Shown in pieces: positions 16,383-24,783 of a DNA stretch of 64,000 bases. The notes under the pieces are model-generated. The model ran no database searches. It saw only the letters and a program-made list of their open reading frames with translations, and was not told the origin of the DNA. Source of the stretch: an uncultured Eubacteriales bacterium. GTDB lineage: Bacteria > Bacillota > Clostridia > Christensenellales > Aristaeellaceae. The stretch spans positions 1-64,000 of the forward strand of contig ONJM01000014.1 of assembly GCA_900318145.1 (NCBI GenBank), read 5' to 3'. The first letter of the stretch is position 1, and each line of letters opens with the position of its first letter. The translations under genes were made by a program, and so were the position numbers.

Positions 16383-17506
16383 GCAGCAAAAACCGGAACG
16401 AAGTCCGGGAACCTCTGATTCACCTCAGCAAGCGGGCTTCCATTTCAATGGGAAAAGCCTGGACGATCCGGGTTATTGCCGTGCTGCTGGGATTGCTCGC
16501 GTGCGGAATCGCCGCATTCCTGCTGATTGAAAAGCTGCAGCAGAATCCCGGAAAAATCGGAGAGTTTTACTATACCTTTATCAAAGGCTCCTTTTCCTCA
16601 AACCGCAGGATCTGGAAATTCCTGAAGAATGTATCCATCCTGCTGTGCATTTCCCTGGCGCTGACGCCGGCGTTCCGGATGCGGTTCTGGAATATCGGCG
16701 GAGAGGGACAGACCCTGATGGGTGTTCTGAGCGCGATCGCGGTGGCGTTTTATCTCGGAGGGACAGTTCCGGAATGGCTGCTGCTTGTACTGATGCTGAT
16801 CGCGGCACTGGCGGTCAGCGCGGTCTGGGCGGTGATTCCCGCACTGTTCCGTGCCAGATGGGGAACAAATGAGACGCTGTTTACCCTGATGATGAATTAT
16901 GTGGCGACCTTTGTCGTCGGCTATTTCCTGATCATCTGGGTGCCGAGCGGCTCCTCTTCCCTCGGAAAGCTGAAATACGGCAAGCTGCCGGTGTTTGTCA
17001 ATGAACAGCTACTGACGGTTATCGCTGTGCTCCTGCTGACTGTCGGACTGTATGTATACCTGAACTATACCAAGCACGGATATGAAATCAGCGTGGTGGG
17101 CGAGAGCGTACGGACGGCCAAGTATATCGGCATCAACGAAAGAAAGGTTATCATCCGCACCATGATTCTTTCCGGCGCGCTGTGCGGCCTGGCCGGATAT
17201 CTGATCGCGGCCGGTTCGGATCAGACCGTGACCACCAATTCCGCCGGCGGCCAGGGATTTACGGGGATCATGGTAGCCTGGCTGGGCAAATTCAACCCGC
17301 TGTTCATGATCCTGACCGCCGCGCTGATTCAGATTCTGAACCAGGGCGCAAGCCAGATCAGCCAGGATTTCGGCGTGAACAACGCGCTGCCGAATGTCAT
17401 TGTCGGTATCGTACTGTTTTTCATTATCGGAAGCGAGTTCTTTATCAACTATGAAATCCACTTCCGCAAAAACGCGGCGAAGGCGGGAAGGAGCGCGATC
17501 AAATGA
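16379..17506 (+). CDS. Nucleoside ABC importer, permease 1
   Basis: This 375-residue BPD_transp_2-family permease (NupP-like) forms half of the membrane channel. About ten hydrophobic segments are visible, starting with IRVIAVLLGLLACGIAAFL and ending with NVIVGIVLFFIIGSEFF. The conserved region NALPNVIVGIVLFF and the preceding loop GGQGFTGIMVAWLGKFNP are family landmarks. The ATG overlaps the ATPase stop and the gene's own end overlaps permease 2, so the three are translationally coupled. Confidence 0.92.
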   Translation: MSSKNRNEVREPLIHLSKRASISMGKAWTIRVIAVLLGLLACGIAAFLLIEKLQQNPGKIGEFYYTFIKGSFSSNRRIWKFLKNVSILLCISLALTPAFRMRFWNIGGEGQTLMGVLSAIAVAFYLGGTVPEWLLLVLMLIAALAVSAVWAVIPALFRARWGTNETLFTLMMNYVATFVVGYFLIIWVPSGSSSLGKLKYGKLPVFVNEQLLTVIAVLLLTVGLYVYLNYTKHGYEISVVGESVRTAKYIGINERKVIIRTMILSGALCGLAGYLIAAGSDQTVTTNSAGGQGFTGIMVAWLGKFNPLFMILTAALIQILNQGASQISQDFGVNNALPNVIVGIVLFFIIGSEFFINYEIHFRKNAAKAGRSAIK

Positions 17507-18456
17507 ATATCTGGATTGATTTTCTGCTTACCTCGCTGGCCTTCGGCGCTGTGTTTGTTTACGGCTCCACGGGTGAAATCCTGACGGAAAAAGCCGGACA
17601 CCTGAACCTGGGCATTCCCGGGATCATGTGCATGGGCAGCGCGGGCGGATGCGTCATGCTGAACCTGGTGGGAAAAAGCTCCCTGCCCGGATTCCTGATT
17701 GTGATCCTGGGCATTGCCGGCGCGCTTCTGTTTTCCATGCTGTGCGGACTGATCTATTCATTTCTGGCCGTAACGCTGCGGGCGAACCAGAACGTTACCG
17801 GACTGGCGATGACGACTTTCGGCGTCGGACTGTCCAAGGTCATTATCAACAAGCTGGATTCCACCGTTTACCTGGTCGGGCCGAAAGTGCTGTACCGCTG
17901 GCCGTTCGCGGAGCGGCATGACGCGCTGCAGTATCTTGGCGTACTGTTTTTCCTGGCGATGATTATCGCGATCCTGTCCAGCTGGATGCTGTTCAGGACC
18001 AGGGTGGGCCTGCATCTGCGGGCAGTCGGTGAGAATCCGGCGACCGCGGACGCGGTCGGTATCAATGTGTCGCGGTATAAATACGCGGCTACCTGTATCG
18101 GCAGCGGAATTGCCGGCCTGGGCGGGTTCTATTACATTATTGACTACATGGCAAGCCAGGAGGCTTACCTGAGCGTGGAAGCGCTGGGGTGGCTGAGTAT
18201 CGCGCTGGTGATTTTCGCCCTGTGGCGGCCGCACCTGACGATCATCGGTTCCACGGTATTCGGGATTCTTTTCTCCTGCGCGAGTTACCTGGCAAACATC
18301 AAGTGGCTGAAAATCACCATGGCCACCACGCCGCTTCTGAAGATGCTGCCGTATGTGGTGACGATTATTGTGCTGATTGTTTCCAGCATCCGGAACAAGA
18401 AGGAGAATCAGCCGCCGGCCAGCCTGGGACTGAGCTATTTCCGAGAAGAAAGGTAA
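17503..18456 (+). CDS. Nucleoside ABC importer, permease 2
   Basis: This 317-residue BPD_transp_2 permease (NupQ-like) completes the channel. Landmarks are YGSTGEILTEKAGHLNLGIPG near the start and LHLRAVGENPATADAVGINV in the cytoplasmic loop that docks the ATPase; around ten membrane segments are visible. It starts within the last codon of permease 1 (ATGA). A hairpin repeat element follows seven bases after its stop. It belongs to the same uptake system as the BMP binding protein at 13387. Confidence 0.92.
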   Translation: MNIWIDFLLTSLAFGAVFVYGSTGEILTEKAGHLNLGIPGIMCMGSAGGCVMLNLVGKSSLPGFLIVILGIAGALLFSMLCGLIYSFLAVTLRANQNVTGLAMTTFGVGLSKVIINKLDSTVYLVGPKVLYRWPFAERHDALQYLGVLFFLAMIIAILSSWMLFRTRVGLHLRAVGENPATADAVGINVSRYKYAATCIGSGIAGLGGFYYIIDYMASQEAYLSVEALGWLSIALVIFALWRPHLTIIGSTVFGILFSCASYLANIKWLKITMATTPLLKMLPYVVTIIVLIVSSIRNKKENQPPASLGLSYFREER

Positions 18457-18462
18457 TAACCC

Positions 18463-18588
18463 CGGGGACTTTCCGATCGCCCCCGGACCCCTTCGGTTTC
18501 ATGTGAGGAAAGGGATAAGAATTGGGGGTTTTCCGGGCGCTTGAACTCCCGGACCCTTTCGGTTTCGTGTGAGGAAAAGATAAGAACC
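18463..18588 (+). repeat. Two tandem copies of a short intergenic hairpin repeat
   Basis: Copy 1 (about 18463-18520) and copy 2 (about 18525-18588) share GGGG-TTTCCG, CCCGGACCC-TTCGGTTTC and GTGTGAGGAAA-GATAAGAA. Copy 1 contains the stem CCGGGG/CCCCGG around the TTTCCGATCG core. Related copies stand at 22906 and 45842, each just behind a plus-strand stop codon. Confidence 0.75.
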
Positions 18589-18626
18589 GGGGTATCGCAA
18601 AAGCATATACAGGCAGAGGAGAACAA

Positions 18627-19472
18627 ATGAAGGTCAGAATTACGGCGGACAGCACCTGCGACCTGAGTCCGGAGCTGGTCCGGAAGTACGATATCGGAAT
18701 CGCGCCGCTGAGCGTGATTATCGACGGGCAGGTATTTCATGACGGGGTGGACGTGACGCCCCGGGATATTTTCCGGGCCGCGGACGCGGGAAAATCCGTG
18801 CGGACAGCCGCGGTGAACGCCTATGAGTACCGGGAGTTTTTTACCCGGCAGCTGGAAAGCTGCGACCAGATCGTTCACATTTGTATCAGCAGCGAGTTTT
18901 CCACGTGCTGGAACGATGCGGCGGAAGCATCGCGCAATATGGACAATGTGTTTGTCGTGGACAGCCGGAACCTTTCCACGGGCAGCGGTCTGCTGGTGCT
19001 GGAAGGGGCGGAAATGGCCGCAAAGGGAATGAACGGAGCGGAGATCGCGGAAACGCTGAAGGAACGGACAGGGCTGGTGGACGCCAGCTTCACGGTGCGT
19101 ACGGTGGATTACCTGCGCCGGGGCGGCCGCTGCAGCGGCCTGGAAGCGATGGGCGCAAAGCTGCTGCATATCCGTCCTTCCATTGTTGTGCAGGACGGAA
19201 AAATGCATCCCGGTGAAAAGTACCGCGGCCGCTATGAACATTACCTGAAGCACTATATCGCGGATATCCTGGCGGACGACAGCAATATTGATTTCAACCG
19301 GGTGTTTATTACCCATTCCCCCAGCGAGGAAGGCCTGGTGCGCTTCGCGATCGATACGGTGAAGAGCTACGGCCTGTTCAGGGAAGTACTGGAAACGATG
19401 GCGGGATGCACCGTATGCACCCATTGCGGCCCGGACACGCTGGGCGTTCTGTTTATGCGGAAGCACAAATGA
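18627..19472 (+). CDS. DegV-family fatty-acid-binding protein
   Basis: DegV/FakB proteins bind a fatty acid; with the kinase FakA they feed exogenous fatty acids into phospholipid synthesis. The 281-residue protein begins VRITADSTCDLSPELV, has the SSEFSTCWNDA loop, VVDSRNLSTGSGLLVLEGAE and ends with CTHCGPDTLGVLFM, where HxGPxTLG is a fatty-acid carboxylate-binding hallmark. The length is normal. AGAGGAG precedes the ATG. No fakA homologue is in the window, so whether it is a FakB partner or a free carrier is open. A small peptidoglycan-binding membrane protein follows ten bases later. Confidence 0.9.
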   Translation: MKVRITADSTCDLSPELVRKYDIGIAPLSVIIDGQVFHDGVDVTPRDIFRAADAGKSVRTAAVNAYEYREFFTRQLESCDQIVHICISSEFSTCWNDAAEASRNMDNVFVVDSRNLSTGSGLLVLEGAEMAAKGMNGAEIAETLKERTGLVDASFTVRTVDYLRRGGRCSGLEAMGAKLLHIRPSIVVQDGKMHPGEKYRGRYEHYLKHYIADILADDSNIDFNRVFITHSPSEEGLVRFAIDTVKSYGLFREVLETMAGCTVCTHCGPDTLGVLFMRKHK

Positions 19473-19482
19473 GGGAAAGCGT

Positions 19483-19911
19483 ATGAAATCGAATCCGAAA
19501 ACCCTGGCGGGCGTGATTGTGCTGGTCATTCTGGCAATGGCCCTCGGGTTTCTGCTGAGCCGGATGATCCCGACCATCGGGGAGGTACAGCGCGAAAAAA
19601 GCCTGACGCCTACGCCGCTGCCGGAAGTGCCCGGCAGCGTAATGGCCGTTACGCGCGATCCTGCCGAAGCCACGCCGGAACCGGTGCTGCGCACGGGATC
19701 CCGGGGGCAGGAAGTGAAGGACCTGCAGAGCAGACTGTCTCAGCTGGGTTACTACAAAGACGAGATTGACGGGCAGTTCGGCGCCGGAACCAAGGCGGCG
19801 GTTATTGAATTCCAGCGGGTAAACGGCCTGGACACGGACGGCATGGTCGGTTCGGAGACAAAAGCGATCCTGTATTCGACCCAGGCGAAGCCGGCGGGAT
19901 TCAGTGAATAG
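19483..19911 (+). CDS. Membrane-anchored peptidoglycan-binding-domain protein
   Basis: This 142-residue protein has one N-terminal membrane segment (LAGVIVLVILAMALGFLL), a Thr/Pro linker and a C-terminal PG_binding_1 domain (GSRGQEVKDLQSRLSQLGYY, then DGQFGAGTKAAVIEFQRVNG). Such domains hold a protein to the cell wall outside the membrane. No enzymatic domain is attached, so it may be a tether or a partner for another wall protein. It is the second gene of a pair with degV. Confidence 0.85.
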   Translation: MKSNPKTLAGVIVLVILAMALGFLLSRMIPTIGEVQREKSLTPTPLPEVPGSVMAVTRDPAEATPEPVLRTGSRGQEVKDLQSRLSQLGYYKDEIDGQFGAGTKAAVIEFQRVNGLDTDGMVGSETKAILYSTQAKPAGFSE

Positions 19912-20066
19912 CGGCCGGCAGGCAACGTCCGGGAGTGATGGCCTGATATACCGCATGCTGGCGATCGGGCCGGTGATGTGATAAAATAAACCTGTTCCTG
20001 TACATGTCATAAAAAAAGAAACCGAAGAATCAGCCGCCGGGGCGGCAGCGAAAGGAAGCGGATGCC

Positions 20067-21152
20067 ATGAAAGTCGTTCTGGAGAACCTGACAAAATGTT
20101 TTCCGGCCAGAAGCAAAAAAGGCAGCATTGTTACGGCTGTCGATCATTTCAATTTTGAAATACCGGACGGGAAGCTGATCGGGCTCCTGGGGCCCAGCGG
20201 CTGTGGCAAGAGCACGACGCTGAACCTGATCAGCGGCCTGGAAACGCCGACATCCGGGCGCATTTTTTTCGGTGATGAGGACGTGACGGATATGCCTCCG
20301 GAAGCGCGGGGCGTCGGCCTTGTGTTCCAGAATTACGCGCTGTATCCCCATCTGACGGTGGCTGAAAACATCATCTTTCCGCTGCAGAACCTCAAAGGCG
20401 ACAAGAAAATGACAAAAGAGGCCATGCTCAGGAAAGCCATGGAAACGGCGAAACTGGTTCAGATTGAAGGCCTGCTGGAACGCAAGCCAAGGGAGCTTTC
20501 CGGCGGTCAGCAGCAGCGTGTGGCGATCGCGCGCGCCCTGGTCAAAATCCCGCGCGTACTCCTGCTGGATGAGCCGCTGAGCAACCTGGACGCCCGGCTG
20601 CGGCTGCAGACCCGGGAGGAACTGCGCCGGATTCAGCAGGAGACCGGCGTAACCACCATCTTTGTCACACATGACCAGGAAGAGGCCATGAGCATCAGCG
20701 ACCTGATCATCGTCATGAAGGACGGCAAGGTGCACCAGATCGGCAAGCCCCAGGACGTGTACGACGAGCCGGTGAACCTCTTTGTCGCCCAGTTCCTCGG
20801 TACGCCGCAGATCAACGTTTTCGAAGGCGAAATCCGCGGCGGGAAAGTATATATCGGGGAGGAAGCCGTACTGGACGCGGAAGGAAAAGCGGACCGCGCG
20901 GTCTGGGTCGGAATCCGTCCGGAAGGGTTTATTCCCGATCCGGAAGGACCTTTTACCTGCCAGATGAAGCAGGTGGAGGTCATGGGCAGGGATGTCAGCG
21001 TCGTAAGCACCCACGCGAAAATGACCGGCCGGAGTATCCGGTCCATTGTCAGCTCGGAAAACCGCTTCGCGCCGGGACAGAAGGAAGTCCGTTTCCGGCT
21101 GAAGCCGTATAAGGTTTTCCTGTTTGACAGGGAGAGCGAGGAACGGGTATGA
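20067..21152 (+). CDS. Carbohydrate-type ABC transporter, ATP-binding protein
   Basis: This 361-residue ATPase is of the MalK/UgpC/MsmK class that drives CUT1 sugar or glycerol-3-phosphate importers. It shows Walker A GLLGPSGCGKSTTLN, the Q-loop VFQNYALYPHL, the signature LSGGQQQRVAIARAL, Walker B VLLLDEPLSNLDARLR and the switch His in FVTHDQEEAM. A TOBE-type domain occupies about the last 120 residues. It overlaps the first permease as ATGA. This class is often shared between several importers, but here it is encoded with its own permeases and binding protein. Confidence 0.93.
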   Translation: MKVVLENLTKCFPARSKKGSIVTAVDHFNFEIPDGKLIGLLGPSGCGKSTTLNLISGLETPTSGRIFFGDEDVTDMPPEARGVGLVFQNYALYPHLTVAENIIFPLQNLKGDKKMTKEAMLRKAMETAKLVQIEGLLERKPRELSGGQQQRVAIARALVKIPRVLLLDEPLSNLDARLRLQTREELRRIQQETGVTTIFVTHDQEEAMSISDLIIVMKDGKVHQIGKPQDVYDEPVNLFVAQFLGTPQINVFEGEIRGGKVYIGEEAVLDAEGKADRAVWVGIRPEGFIPDPEGPFTCQMKQVEVMGRDVSVVSTHAKMTGRSIRSIVSSENRFAPGQKEVRFRLKPYKVFLFDRESEERV

Positions 21153-22045
21153 AAAAGAAAAACAACATGAAAGCCTGGCTGTATCTGCTGCCGGCGATTC
21201 TGTTCCTGGGCGTGTTCATGCTCTACCCGCTGGTGGACGTCTGCGTCTATTCCCTGGAGGAGAATTTCCATTTTGTCAGCCAGAAATACAGCGGCGTCGG
21301 CCTGGGGAATTTCCGCCATGTGCTGACGGATCCCTACTTCGCCACAGCGCTGAAGAATACGCTGATTCTGGTGGCGATTACGGTGCCGGTGAGCACCGGA
21401 CTTTCCCTGATGATCGCGCTGGGGCTGAGCTCTGTAAAGAAGGTCAAGAAGCTTTTCCAGACCGTATATTTTCTGCCTTATGTGACCAATACCCTGGCGG
21501 TCGGCCTGGTGTTCTGGCTGCTGTTCCGGAACACGGAGCATACGGACGGACTGATCAGTTCCCTGATTACCCTGCTGGGCGGGGAATCCATCAACTTTAT
21601 CGAGGGAACTTACTGGCAGAAGATGATGGTAACCTGCCTGTATACCGTGTGGATTGTCATGCCCTTCAAGATCCTGATCCTGACCAGCGCGCTGGCCAGC
21701 GTGAACCAGGATTACTACAAGGCGGCGAAGGTGGACGGCGCGACCAGCGGCCGGATTTTCCGGAAAATCACGCTGCCGATGATCAGCCCGACGGTGTTTT
21801 ACCTGATCATCACCGGATTCATCGGGGCATTCAAGGCATACAGCGACGAGGTGGCGCTGTTCGGCACCAACCTGAACGCCGCGGAGATGAACACCATCGT
21901 GGGCTATGTATACGATATGCTGTACAGTGACAGCGGCGGATATCCGGGCTACGCTGCCGCGGCGGCGCTGCTGCTGTTCGCGATCGTGTTTACCATTACG
22001 TACGTGAACCTTCGTTTCAGCCGGAACAAGGTTCAGTATATGTGA
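21149..22045 (+). CDS. ABC transporter permease, MalF/UgpA type
   Basis: This 298-residue membrane protein has six predicted helices, beginning with YLLPAILFLGVFMLYPLVDV, and the cytoplasmic EAA loop that contacts the ATPase (YYKAAKVDGATSGRIFRKIT). It forms the channel with the next permease. The ATG overlaps the stop of the ATPase gene, and the second permease begins 15 bases after its end. The substrate is not readable from the permease. Confidence 0.92.
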   Translation: MKKKNNMKAWLYLLPAILFLGVFMLYPLVDVCVYSLEENFHFVSQKYSGVGLGNFRHVLTDPYFATALKNTLILVAITVPVSTGLSLMIALGLSSVKKVKKLFQTVYFLPYVTNTLAVGLVFWLLFRNTEHTDGLISSLITLLGGESINFIEGTYWQKMMVTCLYTVWIVMPFKILILTSALASVNQDYYKAAKVDGATSGRIFRKITLPMISPTVFYLIITGFIGAFKAYSDEVALFGTNLNAAEMNTIVGYVYDMLYSDSGGYPGYAAAAALLLFAIVFTITYVNLRFSRNKVQYM

Positions 22046-22060
22046 CGGGAGGCGGGCCGG

Positions 22061-22903
22061 ATGAACGAAAACAAACGCAGCGCGCTTCCGAAAATCCTGA
22101 TTATCGTCTTCCTGGCGATCTGGGCGCTGATCGTCCTGTTCCCCTTCTACTGGATGGTTCTGACCAGCTTCAAGGATACCACCCTGTTTATGGATGAAAA
22201 GGTTCCGACCTTTTTCACGACGGAACCTACGCTGGCCAACTACAGCAAAGCGTTTACGGAGGTGCCCCTTGGGCAGTTCCTGCTGAATACGCTGATCTTC
22301 ACCGTGGCGACCACCGGACTGATGATGATCGTCATCGTTCCGGCGGCATTCGCTTTCGCACGGTTGGAGTTCAAAGGACGGAACCTGGTTTTCGCCCTGT
22401 TCCTGAGCCTGATGATGATTCCCACGGAGCTGGTGATCATCACCAACTACGCGACCATTGTGCACTGGAATATGCGGAATACCTTCATCGGACTGATTCT
22501 GCCGTCGGTAACCAGCGTATTCTATATTTACCTGCTGAAGGAAAACTTCGAGGCGATTCCGGACGAACTGTACAACGCGGCGAAGGTGGACGGCACGGGC
22601 GACCTGAAATATATGCTGAAGGTTATGGTGCCGATCAGCCAGCCGACGATTGTCACGATCATCATCCTGAAGGTGATCGAATGCTGGAACAGCTATATCT
22701 GGCCGAGGCAGATCACCGACAGGCAGAGCTATTTCCTGGTGTCCCAGGGAATCCAGAGTATCCGGGAAAGCGGGTACGGCCGGGAGGATATTCCGGCGAT
22801 GATGGCGGCGGTTGTGGTGGTCAGTGTGCCGCTGATTGTGCTGTTCCTGCTGTTCAGAGATAAGATTATGGCCGGCGTCTCGAGGGGAGGGACCAAGGGG
22901 TAA
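22061..22903 (+). CDS. ABC transporter permease, MalG/UgpE type
   Basis: This 280-residue permease has six predicted helices and the EAA loop (YNAAKVDGTGDLKYMLKVMV) of the MalG class. The N-terminus LFPFYWMVLTSFKD is typical. Helices around LMMIVIVPAAFAFARLEF and VFALFLSLMMIPTELVII fit the fold. A hairpin repeat and about 150 bases separate it from the large binding protein gene at 23056, which may therefore be transcribed at a different level. Confidence 0.92.
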   Translation: MNENKRSALPKILIIVFLAIWALIVLFPFYWMVLTSFKDTTLFMDEKVPTFFTTEPTLANYSKAFTEVPLGQFLLNTLIFTVATTGLMMIVIVPAAFAFARLEFKGRNLVFALFLSLMMIPTELVIITNYATIVHWNMRNTFIGLILPSVTSVFYIYLLKENFEAIPDELYNAAKVDGTGDLKYMLKVMVPISQPTIVTIIILKVIECWNSYIWPRQITDRQSYFLVSQGIQSIRESGYGREDIPAMMAAVVVVSVPLIVLFLLFRDKIMAGVSRGGTKG

Positions 22904-22905
22904 GG

Positions 22906-23024
22906 GAAGGGGGCTTTCCGATCGCCCCCTTAAACCCCTTCGGCCGGGAAAACAATTATGGCCGGTGCGGAGTGAAGTAAAAAGGACGGTATATCCACTT
23001 AACCCCTTCGGCTGGGATTGCTAT
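22906..23024 (+). repeat. Hairpin repeat copy and a second half copy
   Basis: Right behind the permease stop, AAGGGGGC and GCCCCCTT form an 8-bp stem around TTTCCGATC, followed by AACCCCTTCGGCCGGGA. A half copy (CTTAACCCCTTCGGCTGGGA) stands at about 22998-23017. The core is nearly identical to the elements at 18463 and 45842. Confidence 0.75.
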
Positions 23025-23055
23025 CATAGTGGGTGTTGTATGAGGGAGAATTGAG

Positions 23056-24711
23056 ATGAGGATAAGAAAAATAATGGCACTCGTGCTTCTGCTGGGGATG
23101 GCGCTGGTTATGCTCAGCGGATGCCACGGGACCATGGACCGGAAAGCGGGGGAAGCAGGATATATCAGCGAGATCCCGCTGTATCTGGACGAGACAAAAA
23201 AGATTGAGCTGAACTTCTGGGCCAAGAACGACACGAACAAGGTGCAGACGGCGGTTTATACCAGCGCCATTGAGGATTTCCAGAAGCTGTATCCGAACAT
23301 CACCGTCAATATCCGGCTGTACGCCGATTACGGGCGGATCTTCAACGACGTCATCACAAATATCGCCACGGATACGACGCCCAACGTCTGTATTACCTAT
23401 CCGGACCATATCGCCACCTATCTGACCGGCGAGAACGTAATGCTGCAGCTGGACGACTGGATGGCGGATCCGCGGTTCGGTCTTGGCGGCAGCGAAGTGC
23501 GGTTCGATTCCCCGAAACAGGAGGAGATCGCGCCGCAGTTCCTCCGGGAATGCGTGATTCAGGACAAGTATTACGCGCTGCCGTACATGCGTTCCACGGA
23601 AGCGCTGTACATCAACAAGGAGCTGGTGGAGAAGCTCGGATATGAGGTTCCGGATGTCCTGACATGGGATTTCGTCTGGGAAGTCAGCGAGAAGGCCATG
23701 GAAAAGGACGAGGACGGCCTGTTCAGGGTAAACGGCCAGAAGGTCATGATTCCGTTTATCTACAAGAGCACGGACAATATGATGATCACCATGCTCAGAC
23801 AGCTGGGCGCGGATTATTCCACGGACCGCGGGGAGGTTCTGATTTTCAACGATACGACCGCGGGACTGCTGAAGGAAATCTATTCACACGCGCAGAGCAG
23901 GGCGTTTTCAACCTTCGCCATCAGCAGCTATCCCGGAAACTTCCTGAACGCCGGACAGTGCATCTTTGCCATCGACTCCACGGCTGGCGCCACCTGGATG
24001 GGCAGCAACGCGCCGATGCTGGACATCCACAAGGAACAGGTAGTTCCTTTCACAACGCTGGTGCGGCCGATTCCGCAGTTCAGCACGGATGATCCGGTGA
24101 TGATCAGCCAGGGGCCGAGCATCTGCGTGTTCAACAAGGATGATCCGCAGGAGGTGCTGGCAAGCTGGCTGTTTGCCCAGTACATGCTGACCAACAAGGT
24201 GCAGCTGGGCTACGCCGAGACGGAAGGCTACCTGCCTGTGACGCTGAAGGCGCAGCAGTCGGAGGAATACCGGGAATACCTGGGCAGGAAGGGTGAGAAC
24301 AACCAGGAATATTACGACATCAAGATCGAAGCCAGCGAGCTGCTGATGAATCACCTGGACGATACGTTCGTCACGCCGGTTTTCAACGGAAGCGCCAGCC
24401 TGCGTTCCGCTGCGGGGCAGCTGATTGAGAACGTCTGCAAAAGCGCCCGGCGGAAAGAGGCGATGAGCGACGAGTATATCGAAAAGCAGTACCGTGACGT
24501 GAGCAGCCTGTACCGGCTGGATCAGATCAAGGTGTCGCCCGACGCCGCGGATGAAGCAGATACGCAGCAGGAGAAGGAGACGGAGCGGAAATTCAGCTGG
24601 AACGACCTTCCCGCGGAATCCAAAGCGCTGCTGATCGCGCTTCCGTGCATCTGGATTCTGCTCCTCGGAATCACCCTGGTCAGGGCGAAAAAAGTAAAGC
24701 AAAAGAATTGA
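23056..24711 (+). CDS. Extracellular solute-binding lipoprotein with an extra C-terminal membrane helix
   Basis: This 551-residue protein is the family 1 solute-binding protein of the preceding importer. A lipobox (MLSGC, with Cys at residue 23) marks it as a lipoprotein, followed by the binding fold (IELNFWAKND, DFQKLYPNITVNI, YYALPYMRSTEALYINKELV). After a charged linker (ADTQQEKETERKF) comes a second hydrophobic segment (ALLIALPCIWILLLGITLV) with a basic tail, so both ends seem membrane-attached. Ordinary binding proteins of this family end without such a helix and are about 430 residues long. The substrate is likely a sugar or sugar derivative, but no residue pattern proves it. Confidence 0.88.
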   Translation: MRIRKIMALVLLLGMALVMLSGCHGTMDRKAGEAGYISEIPLYLDETKKIELNFWAKNDTNKVQTAVYTSAIEDFQKLYPNITVNIRLYADYGRIFNDVITNIATDTTPNVCITYPDHIATYLTGENVMLQLDDWMADPRFGLGGSEVRFDSPKQEEIAPQFLRECVIQDKYYALPYMRSTEALYINKELVEKLGYEVPDVLTWDFVWEVSEKAMEKDEDGLFRVNGQKVMIPFIYKSTDNMMITMLRQLGADYSTDRGEVLIFNDTTAGLLKEIYSHAQSRAFSTFAISSYPGNFLNAGQCIFAIDSTAGATWMGSNAPMLDIHKEQVVPFTTLVRPIPQFSTDDPVMISQGPSICVFNKDDPQEVLASWLFAQYMLTNKVQLGYAETEGYLPVTLKAQQSEEYREYLGRKGENNQEYYDIKIEASELLMNHLDDTFVTPVFNGSASLRSAAGQLIENVCKSARRKEAMSDEYIEKQYRDVSSLYRLDQIKVSPDAADEADTQQEKETERKFSWNDLPAESKALLIALPCIWILLLGITLVRAKKVKQKN

Positions 24712-24736
24712 AAAAAGCAGTATGATTGATTATAAT
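24708..24736 (+). promoter_or_regulatory. Promoter of the coiled-coil lipoprotein gene
   Basis: TTGAAA at 24708-24713 and TATAAT at 24731-24736 have a 17-base spacer. The -35 box overlaps the stop codon of the solute-binding protein gene, so the lipoprotein gene is a separate transcription unit. Confidence 0.8.
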
Positions 24737-24783
24737 AACTGCAAAGCGCTGAAAAGCGAAATATGGAGAGGAGACAGGGAATT

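Noticed and set aside
20633-22465. 610-residue open frame on the minus strand
   Set aside because: It runs antisense to the ATPase and permease genes, has no ribosome binding site or recognisable domain, and is His/Gln/Arg-rich as expected for a shadow of G+C-rich coding DNA.
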